DNA of 64,000 nt, from assembly GCF_000340215.1 (NCBI RefSeq), contig NW_006921549.1:1-64000 (forward strand). The letters run 5' to 3'. The stretch is from Pseudocercospora fijiensis CIRAD86 (taxonomy: Eukaryota > Ascomycota > Dothideomycetes > Mycosphaerellales > Mycosphaerellaceae). Both the position numbers and the translations under genes were made by a program. How positions within the stretch are numbered: the stretch's first letter is position 1; each line of letters starts with the position of its first letter. Shown one piece after another: positions 12,320 to 21,389 of this stretch. The notes beneath the pieces are model-generated. The model was not told the origin of the DNA. It ran no database searches and worked only from the letters and a program-made list of their open reading frames with translations.

Positions 12320-12770
12320 AGGCTTTAGATAGATAGGAGAAGGCTAAAAAGAATAGGCGGACGAAGACTATCGCAAAGAAAAGTTATTTTTCTATTAAAA
12401 AAAAGGGAATAAGATAGGACTCGACGATAAAGAAGCGGCGCTTTAAACTAGGTACTATTACCCTTCGCTAGATCTAGCTTTTCTAAAACAAAAGAGGGAC
12501 CGAGCTTTTAATCCCTAAGACTCCCTTCTAGCGACTCGTCCGAGAAATTATATTAGATTTTTAGTCTAGTATACGATTTATAGCTAAGGCGATTAGTACT
12601 CTTTAGGAAGCTACGGAGGCATTTCTCGTAACCGAGCTTAAGCTTTTAAACCTCCTTACTATCTATACGAAGCGGGTTACTCTTTAAAATAAAGATATAT
12701 AGCTTCTAGCTAAAATTCGGCGTCGGTTTATAGCGGATTAGTTAGAAATTGTATTTAGTCGTTAGATTAA
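12320..12770 (+). pseudogene. Histone H3-like pseudogene A inside the hAT element
   Basis: Histone H3 forms the core of the nucleosome. The plus frame reads RTKTIAKKS near 12360, resembling the H3 tail start RTKQTARKS. Then come KKRRFKLGTITLR*I (H3: YRPGTVALREI), TELLIPKTPF*RLVREI (H3: TELLIRKLPFQRLVREI), a helix-2-like stretch with TL*EATEAFLV (H3: ALQEASEAYLV), and YTKRVTL*NKDI*LL (H3: HAKRVTIMPKDIQLA). The order and spacing cover tail and whole histone fold, with a two-residue insertion before TELL. Stops are TAG/TAA where H3 has Gln. The divergence in helix 2 and loop 2 is large, so it could be a centromeric H3-type variant or just decayed; I cannot decide. It lies between the hAT transposase and pseudogene B. 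Confidence 0.85.
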
Positions 12771-12779
12771 CCTAGGAGG

Positions 12780-14085
12780 AGGCCTATTTTCGTATCCTTT
12801 TACCGGCTATAGGTACCGGCTATATTTCTAATTTTATCTCCGCGCCGTCCCTAAATCTAAGGTACGAAGTAGAAACCTAGCGCTCTATATTTACCCGGCT
12901 ATTATAGAGACGAGCTATATTTAGATTAGTTTCTTCGTATATCGCGACCTAGCGGGTAGTAAGCGAAAAGTCGATAGAACGTTTATAATACGTCTCTATT
13001 TAGACCTAAAATACAAAGGTCCTAAGGAGCCCTAGTATCCTAACTATAAGGAGATTCTTTAGTATTAGTACTTTAATCCTCTATACTACGAAGTAGATAG
13101 TAAGCCTACGAGAGAGAAACTTTAACGAGAAATTCTCTATAATACGTAGCGCTATTATATAGCTATAGATACGTACTAAGTCCGGCAACTCGAAGAAGAA
13201 TTAAAATAGCGTATTAGCGACCGAGGAGGAGATCGATAGTATACTAGTAGAGTCGAGGTCTTATAAGCGAAGTACGAGATAATATAGGCTCTTAGTCGTA
13301 TAGAGTAACGTACTATATAAATAACTAGGCGTGCTACTCTTATTTACTTACGACCTATATCCTAGGATACTCTTCTCGTACTTTTTATACTCTTTTCTAA
13401 TACCTTACCTATAAGCGCTCCGCGACAACCGAGTAAATATAAGCTATAGGGTTTCCGCTCGGTACCTTAGCCTCCGAGATAGGGCGGAGTTAAATTTAGA
13501 GCTATAGCCGGCACTCGTAGCTAGTATATAGAGACGGTAGTAGGCCTTTTCCTACTAAATAACTAGCTTGTTTAGTATAGCCTACCTAATATTTCTTATA
13601 TTTACTAGTAATAGGCCTAGGTTACTTATAAGATTACTATAGCTAGTAAAGGTATTACTAAAGAATATCTATACTATAGTAGGATACTATTATTACGCTA
13701 GCTATTTATTAAAAGGAGGCTTTTGCCTATTACTATACCGGCTATATATACCGGCTATATTTTAAAGTTTGCCGTACCTGCCTTTTTTAGCCGTACCTAC
13801 CTTCTTTCCTTACTCTAATATTACTATAATATAGGCTTACGCGACGCTTACTCTATTACCTAGCGATACCGCGATACTACCTCTCTCGCTATATTTAACC
13901 TTCGTATCGATACCTATATCTCTACGCTCTATATCTACTATCTCCGTAATACCCTCGCTCTACGCGCGCTTTCGTATATCTTTATAACGTACTTTTTTCC
14001 TTAATTCGACGACTTTTATAATACCGAGTCTACTTAACTAAGTTACGACGCCTCGTAAGAAGGGACCTACTACTTCTACGAGTCG
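12780..14085 (+). other. Coding-like stretch of unknown function between the two H3-like remnants
   Basis: From about 12845 a plus frame is open apart from TAG/TAA for roughly 200 codons and is basic (KSKVRSRN, GSKRKVDRTF, ATRRRIKI). I recognise no domain. CCGG palindrome clusters lie at 12800-12822, 13504 and 13735-13758, perhaps marking introns. It could be a further captured gene or the 5' part of pseudogene B's transcription unit. Confidence 0.4.
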
Positions 14086-14288
14086 TAATAAGACCGGAAA
14101 TAGTAGAACGAGTATAGTATATTAACGTAAGGAGGCTACTACTACTACCGCTAGATCTAGTACTAGAAAGGGCGTCGTAAGTAAGGCTCCGCGTAAGATA
14201 ATAGCAGGTAAGGCTCTACGTAAGACGACGACTAGCGCTTCTACTACTAGTAGTAATAATCGTACGAAGCGTCGATAGCGCCTAGGAA

Positions 14289-14367
14289 GTAAGTCCTATT
14301 TATAGCCGGTAGCGTAGCCGGTAGCGTAGCCGGTATTATTACTATCTTTTTACTAATCCTTCTTTAG
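14289..14367 (+). other. Intron in histone H3-like pseudogene B with CCGG repeats
   Basis: GTAAGT at 14289, three copies of tagccggtagcg (14303-14336), a branch-like ttactaatc (14350) and TTTAG ending at 14367. Removing these 79 nt joins codon a|cc to give Thr in the H3 motif GTVAL, which confirms the splice at single-base level. Confidence 0.85.
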
Positions 14368-14550
14368 CCGTAGCCCTCCGTAAGATTCGGAAGTATTAGA
14401 AGAGTTCTAATCTCCTAATTCGTAAAGCTCCTTTCTAACGACTAGTTCGCGAAATTGCCTAGGATTATAGAACGGACCTTCGCTTCTAAGCATCCGCGAT
14501 AGGCGCCCTTTAAGAGGCTATAGAAGCCTACCTAGTTCGTATCTTCGAAT

Positions 14551-14598
14551 ATATATTTCTCTTCTACCTCTTTTCGGACTATACTAATACTATTTTAG
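14551..14598 (+). other. Probable second intron in H3-like pseudogene B
   Basis: The frame between IFE and NLIAIYAKR contains 48 nt with a branch-like actaatac and a TTTTAG acceptor at 14598. The donor now reads ATATAT; a TG-to-TA RIP change of GTATAT explains it. Removal gives FE-S-VNL where H3 has FE-D-TNL. Confidence 0.6.
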
Positions 14599-14899
14599 CG
14601 GTTAACCTTATAGCTATCTACGCGAAGCGTATAACGATTATAGATAAGAATTTTAAAGCACTCGATTAGATTCTAAAAGGCTAGAATATCTATATTCGAG
14701 ATAGTACTAGGTAGGATAGATATTCTAGTAGGAAGGATATTCGTAGTATCGTCTATAAGCTTTTCTATATACAAAATAAGCCGCTAATATACGGCGCTAT
14801 ATACCGCGCTCTAAATACTCTCTAAGTATATATATATAGTATAGTATACTTTATTAGCCGTACGGAATAGAAGTCTTCGAAAATCCTATTAGTACTAAG

Positions 14900-15740
14900 G
14901 AGTTAAAAGGCCGGCTACGCTACCGGCTACGCTACTAGCTACGCTACTAGGTTTTTTAAAGAACTAAAAGAAGATAGACATTCCGGTTAATTTGTATTAG
15001 TTTAAATTTTTAGAAAAAGAAAATAGGGAAAAATAAGGAAGGTTAAAGAGCCTAATACTTATAGTTATAGGCATTATCCCTGTTTTCTAGACTATATTAT
15101 ATACCTGCCTTCGTAACTCTACCTAATACTCCCTCTAAATATCCTTATACTATATCTACTAGAAATTTAACTAGGTACCTAGATCTATAGCTGCCTCTAT
15201 ATCTTTTACTATCTTCTATAGTTTAAAGGACTCCTCTATAGTAGCCTCTACCTCCTTATATAATACGAAGTTACTACCTACCCTATCCTTAATATCTCTT
15301 AAATAACTAAGAGTTCTAAGGAACGAACTAGTATTCGGCTTTAGTATAGCGAGTAACTAGTAGAACGTTCTATAGAGCTACCTTATAGCTCTTTTATATA
15401 CTATACCGATACCGAGGGAGGAGCTATCCTAGTACTTAATATTAGAGAATAGTTTAGTTAGAAAGTATTAGAACTTCTTAAGGAAGGCTTCTAGGGAAAT
15501 CGATAAGTTCTACCTAGATCTAGATAATAATATTCTACCGAGCAGTTAGAGAATTAAATAGCGAGCGAAAGTATAAAATTTATACCTAATAAGTATAGTT
15601 TCTAAACTAAACTATAATAGCTTATATATATATATGCTTTTAATTAGTTAGTACCCTTAGCTAATTGTCTATAGATTTAGGGTTATATAAGTACCTTCCT
15701 ATAACTAAAAAATACCGGCTACGCTACCGGCTATACTCTC
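14900..15740 (-). pseudogene. Minus-strand coding remnant of unknown function at the 3' end of the hAT
   Basis: Read on the minus strand from about 15600 to 14960, a frame is open except for TAG/TAA and reads, in parts, LKPNTSSFLRTLSYLRDIKD and FVLYKEVEATIEESFKL, an amphipathic, helix-rich pattern. I recognise no family. CCGG palindrome clusters flank it at 14912-14945 and 15712-15735. It could be an accessory gene convergent with the histone pseudogene. Confidence 0.4.
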
Positions 15741-15890
15741 GTATCTTATAAAGGGCTTGCTTCGAGTTACGTAGACATTGTTAAACTTCTTAGAAACCGA
15801 TAAATTCTATAGTTCGAACTAGCTAATCCTATAGTTGCTTAGTAAACTAACCTAAACTAAACTAGATCTTCGGCTTAGTAAACGAAACTA

Positions 15891-15917
15891 AACTAACCCG
15901 AACTACTACGGGGTCTA
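15891..15917 (-). repeat. hAT right terminal inverted repeat
   Basis: ccgaactactacggggtcta is the inverted counterpart of the left terminus at 6439 and is followed at once by the duplication CTAAATAC. Confidence 0.88.
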
Positions 15918-15925
15918 CTAAATAC
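15918..15925. repeat. 8-bp target-site duplication, right copy (CTAAATAC)
   Basis: Exact copy of 6431-6438. Confidence 0.92.
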
Positions 15926-18600
15926 GCCGATTAATTTAGTATAATATCGATAGTATTACTATATACCGTTAGCCTCGACTATAATAATTACCGCTAGACT
16001 ACTAATAGCGCTAAATTAATAGGTTCCGAAGCCGACTCGCTACTAAATCGGGCTAGCGTCGATAAGGTACGAAAATAGCTAACAGTCTTTCGGCTACGAT
16101 TATACTTTAGCGTTAGCGGGGCATATCCGATAGAACTAATAAGCGATTATAGATAGCGACTCGGGTAGTCTATATAGAAGTAGAGAATAAAACCGTAATT
16201 TAATATCCCCCTTTTATAGAGTAAATAAGTATAAAGATACGTATAGTCTAATATATACTACGCTAGATTCGTAATAATACTACTACTCGTTATAGTATAT
16301 ATAATAGGTCGCAACTACGAAGAAGATAAATATAGAACTTAATTATTATCTAACTCGATAGAGTCGGATAGGGATACTAGAGCTAAAGAAGAAAATAAGG
16401 AGGAGACTTATTTATACGTAGCGACTAGTATTAGATCGAAATTTATAAAGGTAATATATACTAGAGTACGGCGATAGAGGACTAACGTAACTAGTATAAG
16501 GGTAGGAATAGCAAAGATCTAGTAAGGCTAAAACGGAAGTATAGCGACGATAAGACAAATTAGAGCGACGATATAAAGCTATTAAAACGATATAAGAAGC
16601 GAGACAAAGGCTTAATAACTACTAGTAGAGAACGTTTAAATCGGGAGAAGGGCTTACTCGAAGTAAGGGACTAAATCTTATATAATAAGACGCGTCGTAA
16701 ACTATTCGCTATTACGTTAACTAGGGCTAGAGGATATAAGATAATATTTTCTACTACTAAAACCCTAGTATAAGTAGACGAAACAATTAAGGAGGTATAT
16801 AGTAAAAGCTACAATCGATTACTAGCTTTATATATAATAGTACTCTAGCCGGATAGCTATATACTATCGAGAGACGTAATCTAAGTAGTCGGTAGAGATT
16901 CCGATATAATAGTATTAAAACTAATATTAGAATAGTTATAAGAAGCTATACGAAAGGAGCGAGGCTATATTAATACCTATATCTAAGCGACCTTAATAAG
17001 CGACCTTAATAAGCGAAGTACCTATTATAATAACCGATACTTAAAAAGGGATAGTATATACTAGGAGGATACTCGATAACTGAATCTTTAAGTACTACGA
17101 CGAGAAACTAGTAAGATACTATCTAAAATAGTATAGTTACTAGATAATAGCTAACGGTCGATATATACTACGCGCTACCTTAGTAAGCTTATATACAAAT
17201 GTCTAGCGGATATGCTACTCCGGTAGGATCGGCGAGGCTAGAAGATGTATATTAAATAGTACTACTATAAAGTTACCCCTTTTATAATATTGTCTACCGC
17301 TATAGTACTTAGTAGAATACTAACTAGATAGTCGACCGAGTCGTATTTAACTAAAATTAGAGGTAAAGCGATCTAGCTAGCCTTAGATTATAAGTTAATA
17401 TACTAGCCGTTCCTAGATCGGATAACTATATAGAATACGGCGGATTAAGATACTCGAGACCTTCGGTTATCGAAAGCATAGTCTATATATATACGGTATA
17501 TAGGCAGAGTATATAATATCCCTAAATTATTAATAAGGAACTTCGAGAGCGTATATAACGATATCGATATATAGTATACTTATAGCAATCGACGTCGTTT
17601 TAGATTCTAATAATAAAGGCGGATTAATCGAGCGCTATAGTAAGAGTAGTCTACGAGCGCTATATTTTTCTACCCTACTAATATAATTAATAGGTCCTAA
17701 AGCGTCTACCGGATAATAACTAAGTAAATAACTTAAAGCCGGCGACAATCTAATAGATAAGTTAGTAGAGGTAGAGGCCCTACCTAAGAAAAACGATATT
17801 AGACTTCCTATAGTATAGAGTAGTTTCTAAGCGACAAATTAGAAGCCGACGGAGGCTACTAATCCGTTTGCTTCGGTATAGGGAGGCAATAGCATAACTG
17901 CTATTAAGATAATAGAATATAATAGAACCTAAGACAATTATTATAAAAGATATAGATATACTATAGCGATAATAATAGGGAAAGGATTACGCGCGAATTA
18001 CTATACAAATAGCAGGTATTCTAACTAGTCTTATATAATAGATAAGACTTTATTCGTAGTAGTAAGTAATCGCGTTAGAGATATATTAGGGCTAGAAGAG
18101 AGAGAGTAGATATAGTAGGCGGATATAGAGACAGACGGTAGCAAAGTCGAGGAGATAGTATTTAACGAATAGACGTAGGATCGAAGAATTAGGAGATATA
18201 TAGTAAAAGAAAAGAAGAAGTCGAAAGGAAACAAACGAAAGAAGATAGAGGTATATCGCTTTAATATAGCTATAGAGGACGAATAGAATATATTCTTATT
18301 AACCGTAATAAATAGATATACTATATAACCTAGCGAAATCTATTAATACTATATAAGTCGGTCGCTAAGTCGGTACTAACTTAGTATACGTAGTAGACGT
18401 ATAAAAATACCGGTAGTTACCCGAGTATACGTATAAACGTTAAATATTAGTAGAAGTAATAACTATAGAATATATAGATCCGATAGAAAATATAATTTAA
18501 ATAGTAGTACTAGTACCTACGACAACTAGAGCCTAACTCGATATACGAGTTAGATAGCAAAGAATAAAATTCTAACTACGATTAGCTTTACTAGAATTTC
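15926..18600 (+). pseudogene. Right half of the unidentified RIPped element; long degenerate frame
   Basis: From about 16600 a plus frame runs for several hundred codons with only TAG/TAA interruptions, for example SRERLNREKGLLEVRD and YNKTRRKLFAITLTRARGYK, later YLTKIRGKAI*LALDYKL. I do not recognise the family. Reverse transcriptase and DDE signatures were not seen. The frame-preserving decay shows it was coding before RIP. It joins 4200-6430 when the hAT is removed. Confidence 0.45.
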
Positions 18601-18707
18601 TAGATTGCGACGATCCTATTAGATAAGATCTTTAGTATACGATCCTAAGGATCCTAAGCGATCCTATCGATAGGATTATAACGATTAGAAAAAAAGTTTC
18701 TATAACG
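18601..18707 (-). repeat. Terminus of a GATC-rich mariner-type element
   Basis: gatcctaaggatcctaagcg and atcctatcgataggat are followed by aaaaaaagtttctataacg and TA. This matches the right end of the MITE at 56143-57072 (aaaaaaagttttcgtaacg then TA). No partner left terminus was found nearby, so this is a solo or truncated end. Confidence 0.65.
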
Positions 18708-18709
18708 TA

Positions 18710-19600
18710 GTATCCTAGTAGTAATCTTCGGAGAGCTTCGGTCTTAGCCTAGAACGAACTCGGTACGAGCTTCTTAGTCGTAGTAGGTAGTCCCGGAACG
18801 ACTTAGCCTTTCTATCCTATAATAGTAGCTTCTATTCGCGTAACGCTATTACGTTTTAGCTAGTAGCTAAAAGGGTTTCTAGGAGTCCCTTTAGGATCTC
18901 GTTCGTAGACTAGTCTTATATTATATTAGCTTAAGTAGACCCGGCCTAGCGAGATACTTCCGCGTATTAGAGCGCGGAGCGCGTAGCTTATAGCTAGGCT
19001 TTTATAGTTTATTACCTAGTATAGAGTATTAGAGACTCTCGAAGGTACGATAAATCTTATTCCTAGTTATCTCTAGCGTAGTAGGGATAGCGTTCCTTAA
19101 GCTATCTTACTCGGGTTCCTAACGAACCTTAGCGTTTCCTATAATAAAGATTAACCCTAATATTACGGGTAAGTAACGCGTACGTAGATACTAGATATAA
19201 GTCTTAATAGGTTCGATAAAGAGCTAAGTTTATTTATACAACTCCGAATAGTTTTGTATAGTACGCTAAGCGCTAAGTAGTAGGTTAGAATCGCGTAGGC
19301 TAAATGCCTAAGGCTAGTACTTTCTACCTAGGGCGTAGCCCTTTATAGTAGTCCTCGAATTGTTCCTAGGTCTTAGTCGATAATAGCTTAATTTTAGGCT
19401 TTAGGCGGGTCTCTTAGATATAGCGCTATATCTATATACCTTTAAGGGCACCCTTAGTAGTATAGGGCTAGCTAGCTACTTTTATATTAGAAACCTTAAC
19501 TTCGGAGGCGACCCTACCTTACGAGCGCCCTTAAAACGCGCGTAACTCGCGGACTTAGAGGATTTTTAAACCCTAAGAAAAGGAAAGAAAACCTATTCTA
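18710..19600 (-). pseudogene. Minus-strand coding remnant, possibly gag-like
   Basis: On the minus strand from about 19380 a frame reads EQFEDYYKGLRPR*KVLALG and continues with mostly TAG/TAA stops for over 200 codons. It is Arg- and Gln-rich, suggesting a retrotransposon Gag or nucleic-acid-binding protein, but no diagnostic motif is visible. An LTR-like segment lies close by at 20.1 kb. Confidence 0.3.
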
Positions 19601-19805
19601 ATAGAGGTATACTAGGCCTAGAATCGATTATAATTAGTATATATAGTAGTATAGTACGGGATAACGTAGATACATTCGAAAATTAAAGATATATATACGT
19701 TTACTTAAATATCTCGACGGTCTATTAGTAGATTTTACTTAAAAGTATACGGTTAGAACCGCGTAGCTTAGTTCTACTATATATAACTTTTTTTAGAAAT
19801 CGGAG

Positions 19806-19856
19806 ACTACCTAATACTAGCTAATACCCTAGCTAATACTAGCTAATATAAGGGTT
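19806..19856. repeat. actagctaat short tandem repeat, block 1
   Basis: Four to five imperfect copies of the 10-11-bp unit actagctaat(acc). The same unit recurs at 20526-20625 and 21098-21150. Confidence 0.8.
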
Positions 19857-20099
19857 AGAGGCTAAGTAGTAAGAATATATACGAAACTTTAAACAGGACT
19901 AAAGGGAGTACTTAATTAATATAGCTACTATCTATATAAGATAAACTACGAAGAAAGAAAGAAGGGGGCCTTAGAGAGAGAGCCTCTTCCTTAGTATCCC
20001 GCCTTACGGGCGTCTAGCGCGTCTAACGCGTAAGCGTAGATATATATATCTTACTTACTTACTTCTTAGTAAACCTCTACTTTTAGGTCCTTCCTTACG

Positions 20100-20520
20100 C
20101 GCCGAGCGCGAGCGCGTATATCCCGCTTATCCGGTATCTCGTAGCGACCTTATTTCCTAGCTATTATATATAGCGCGCGAGCGCGAACTTATTTAACTAT
20201 TGCTAAGTAAATATATTTCTCCTAGCTCTTCCTTATCTTCCGGCTCCTTCCTACTACTCGGATCTATCCTATAACTCTATATATCTTACTTACTATCGCT
20301 CGTATACGTATACGCGTAGTTCGGTATAGTTCTATTATTTGTATATTAAGGTATAACGTATTATTCTACTACGTACGGCCTTCGCGGGAGTTCCTAAGAT
20401 ATTACGTTATACGGCTAAATAGGCGGCTAACTAGGCGATCTACTTTGCTAGGAGCCCCTACTACTAAGGTAACTTAAATAGCGGCTAGCTTATAGGTCTT
20501 ATTAATGCCTTCTAGGTAGC
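20100..20520. repeat. LTR-like segment, copy 1
   Basis: This stretch is clearly related, same orientation, to 29985-30375: shared blocks include gctaagtaaatatatttctcct/gcttctaagtaaatagatttctcct, tcttacttactatcg, a tacgtacggcct/tatacggcct block and aggcggctaactaggc. The second copy adjoins the integrase end of the minus-strand Gypsy, so this is plausibly a solo LTR of that family. I could not fix exact ends or a target duplication. Confidence 0.55.
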
Positions 20521-20525
20521 TACTA

Positions 20526-20625
20526 TAATAGCGAATACTTACTAATACTAGCTAACACTAGCTAATACTAGCTAATACTAGCTAACACTAGCTAATACTA
20601 GCTAATATAAGCTAATATTATAAGT
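20526..20625. repeat. actagctaat short tandem repeat, block 2
   Basis: About nine copies of actagctaata/actagctaaca, the longest of three blocks. Two copies keep a CA (ctaacac), one of the few CA sites in this area. Confidence 0.85.
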
Positions 20626-20729
20626 ATATAGAGAGTATTAGTTTTTTTACTTTATAAGTATTAGCTAGTTAGTCTAGTACTATAATTCTTAACTATTAAT
20701 AATTATATTTCTCCCGGCTATAATACTTA

Positions 20730-20821
20730 ATATAGTCCCCGCTATATAAAGGTATATATCTTAAAGGAGTTATAAGATCGATAGGGGTTAAGAGGTAGTA
20801 GGTTCGACTCCTATACTAGCT
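20730..20821 (+). pseudogene. tRNA-like relic with intact B box
   Basis: GGTTCGACTCC at 20801-20811 is a perfect B-box match. Around it a 5-bp T-stem (gtagg/cctat, one G-T pair) encloses the 7-nt loop ttcgact. The 3' acceptor actagct can pair, with two RIP-type mismatches, with atatagt at 20730. The length (92 nt) fits a class II tRNA (Leu or Ser) and it is followed by T-rich tttattttta. The D and anticodon arms are not convincingly folded. It could equally be the head of a tRNA-derived SINE. Confidence 0.45.
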
Positions 20822-20849
20822 TTATTTTTATTTATACGCTATTAATAGG

Positions 20850-21387
20850 AAAGGTACTTTAATCTTTAAATAAATATTACTACTATTAAACTTTCTATTA
20901 AAATTTTTAGTATTATCGGATAAACTAGATTTTCGCGGGCGGTAGGCGCGGTACGTTAAGCCCTTACTAAATTGTTATTAGTATATTACGCTTATATCCG
21001 GGATTCGTTAAGCGGTTTTAATTAACGTTCTACGCTAAAATCTAGGGTAAGGTAGATTACCCTCTAATCTTTAATTAAATATTACTTCTACGAAAAACTA
21101 GCTAATACCCTAGCTAATACCCTAGCTAATACTAGGTAATATCTACGCTAAAATCCGCGGTAAGTTAAATTTCCCTTAAACCTTTAATTAAATATTACTT
21201 CTACGAGATTTCTTAGCTAATTGCTTCGGTCTTAGCGGATAACTTAGATTTTCGCGGGCGGTAGGCGCGGTAGCTAGACTAGTAGCTACGCTACTAATAC
21301 TATATTAATTTTTATTATTAAGTAGATTAATCCTATCGCTAGGATCGCTCGCGATCGCTCGCGATCGATAAAAATGTTTTTATAACG
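20850..21387. repeat. Short direct repeats ending in a GATC-rich mariner-type terminus
   Basis: The block agattttcgcgggcggtagg followed by cgcggta occurs near 20930 and 21248, and taattaaatattacttctacga occurs near 21072 and 21188 (an altered copy near 20868). A third actagctaat block lies at 21098-21150. The stretch ends with gatcgctcgcgatcgctcgcg and gtttttataacg, then TA (21388-21389), the same terminus type as at 18707 and 57072. Confidence 0.65.
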
Positions 21388-21389
21388 TA

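Larger units (their letters stand above)
14090..14690 (+). pseudogene. Histone H3-like pseudogene B, spliced, inside the hAT element
   Basis: Exon 1 gives a basic Ser/Thr/Lys tail including SKAPRKIIAGKALRK, which resembles the GGKAPRKQLASKAARK tail of H3, and ends KRR*RLG. An intron (14289-14367) follows. Joining the exons restores LGTVALRKIRKY*KSS, then LLIRKAPF*RLVREIA*D, RTDLRF*ASAIGAL*EAIEA and YLVRIFE, almost residue for residue canonical H3. A second putative intron (14551-14598) separates this from NLIAIYAKRITII (H3: NLCAIHAKRVTIM). Interruptions are TAG/TAA at H3 Gln positions. It is closer to canonical H3 than pseudogene A. The start codon is not identifiable because ATG is erased by RIP. 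Confidence 0.92.
6439..15917 (+). mobile_element. Large hAT DNA transposon carrying histone H3-like genes
   Basis: The element is 9,479 bp. It starts tagaccctatagtag and ends ctactacggggtcta, imperfect inverted termini that differ by transitions, flanked by a perfect 8-bp duplication CTAAATAC. Inside, in order, lie subterminal repeats (6580-6890), a Lys/Arg-rich coding remnant (7035-8560), a hAT transposase remnant ending in the dimerisation domain (9420-11760), a histone H3-like remnant (12320-12770), an unknown coding-like stretch, a second spliced histone H3-like remnant (14090-14690) and a minus-strand unknown remnant (15600-14960). Clusters of CCGG palindromes occur at about ten places. 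RIP has put stops throughout, so it is inactive. The size is well above the 3-5 kb usual for hAT elements. The 2.6-kb relative at 41084 lacks the histone part. Confidence 0.88.

Noticed and set aside
6439..15917. Starship-type giant element explanation for the cargo
   Set aside because: No tyrosine-recombinase captain was seen, and the 8-bp duplication with hAT transposase motifs identifies a hAT.
18031..18234. 67-codon minus-strand ORF rich in Ser/Tyr/Leu
   Set aside because: Low-complexity frame antisense to a longer degenerate plus-strand frame.
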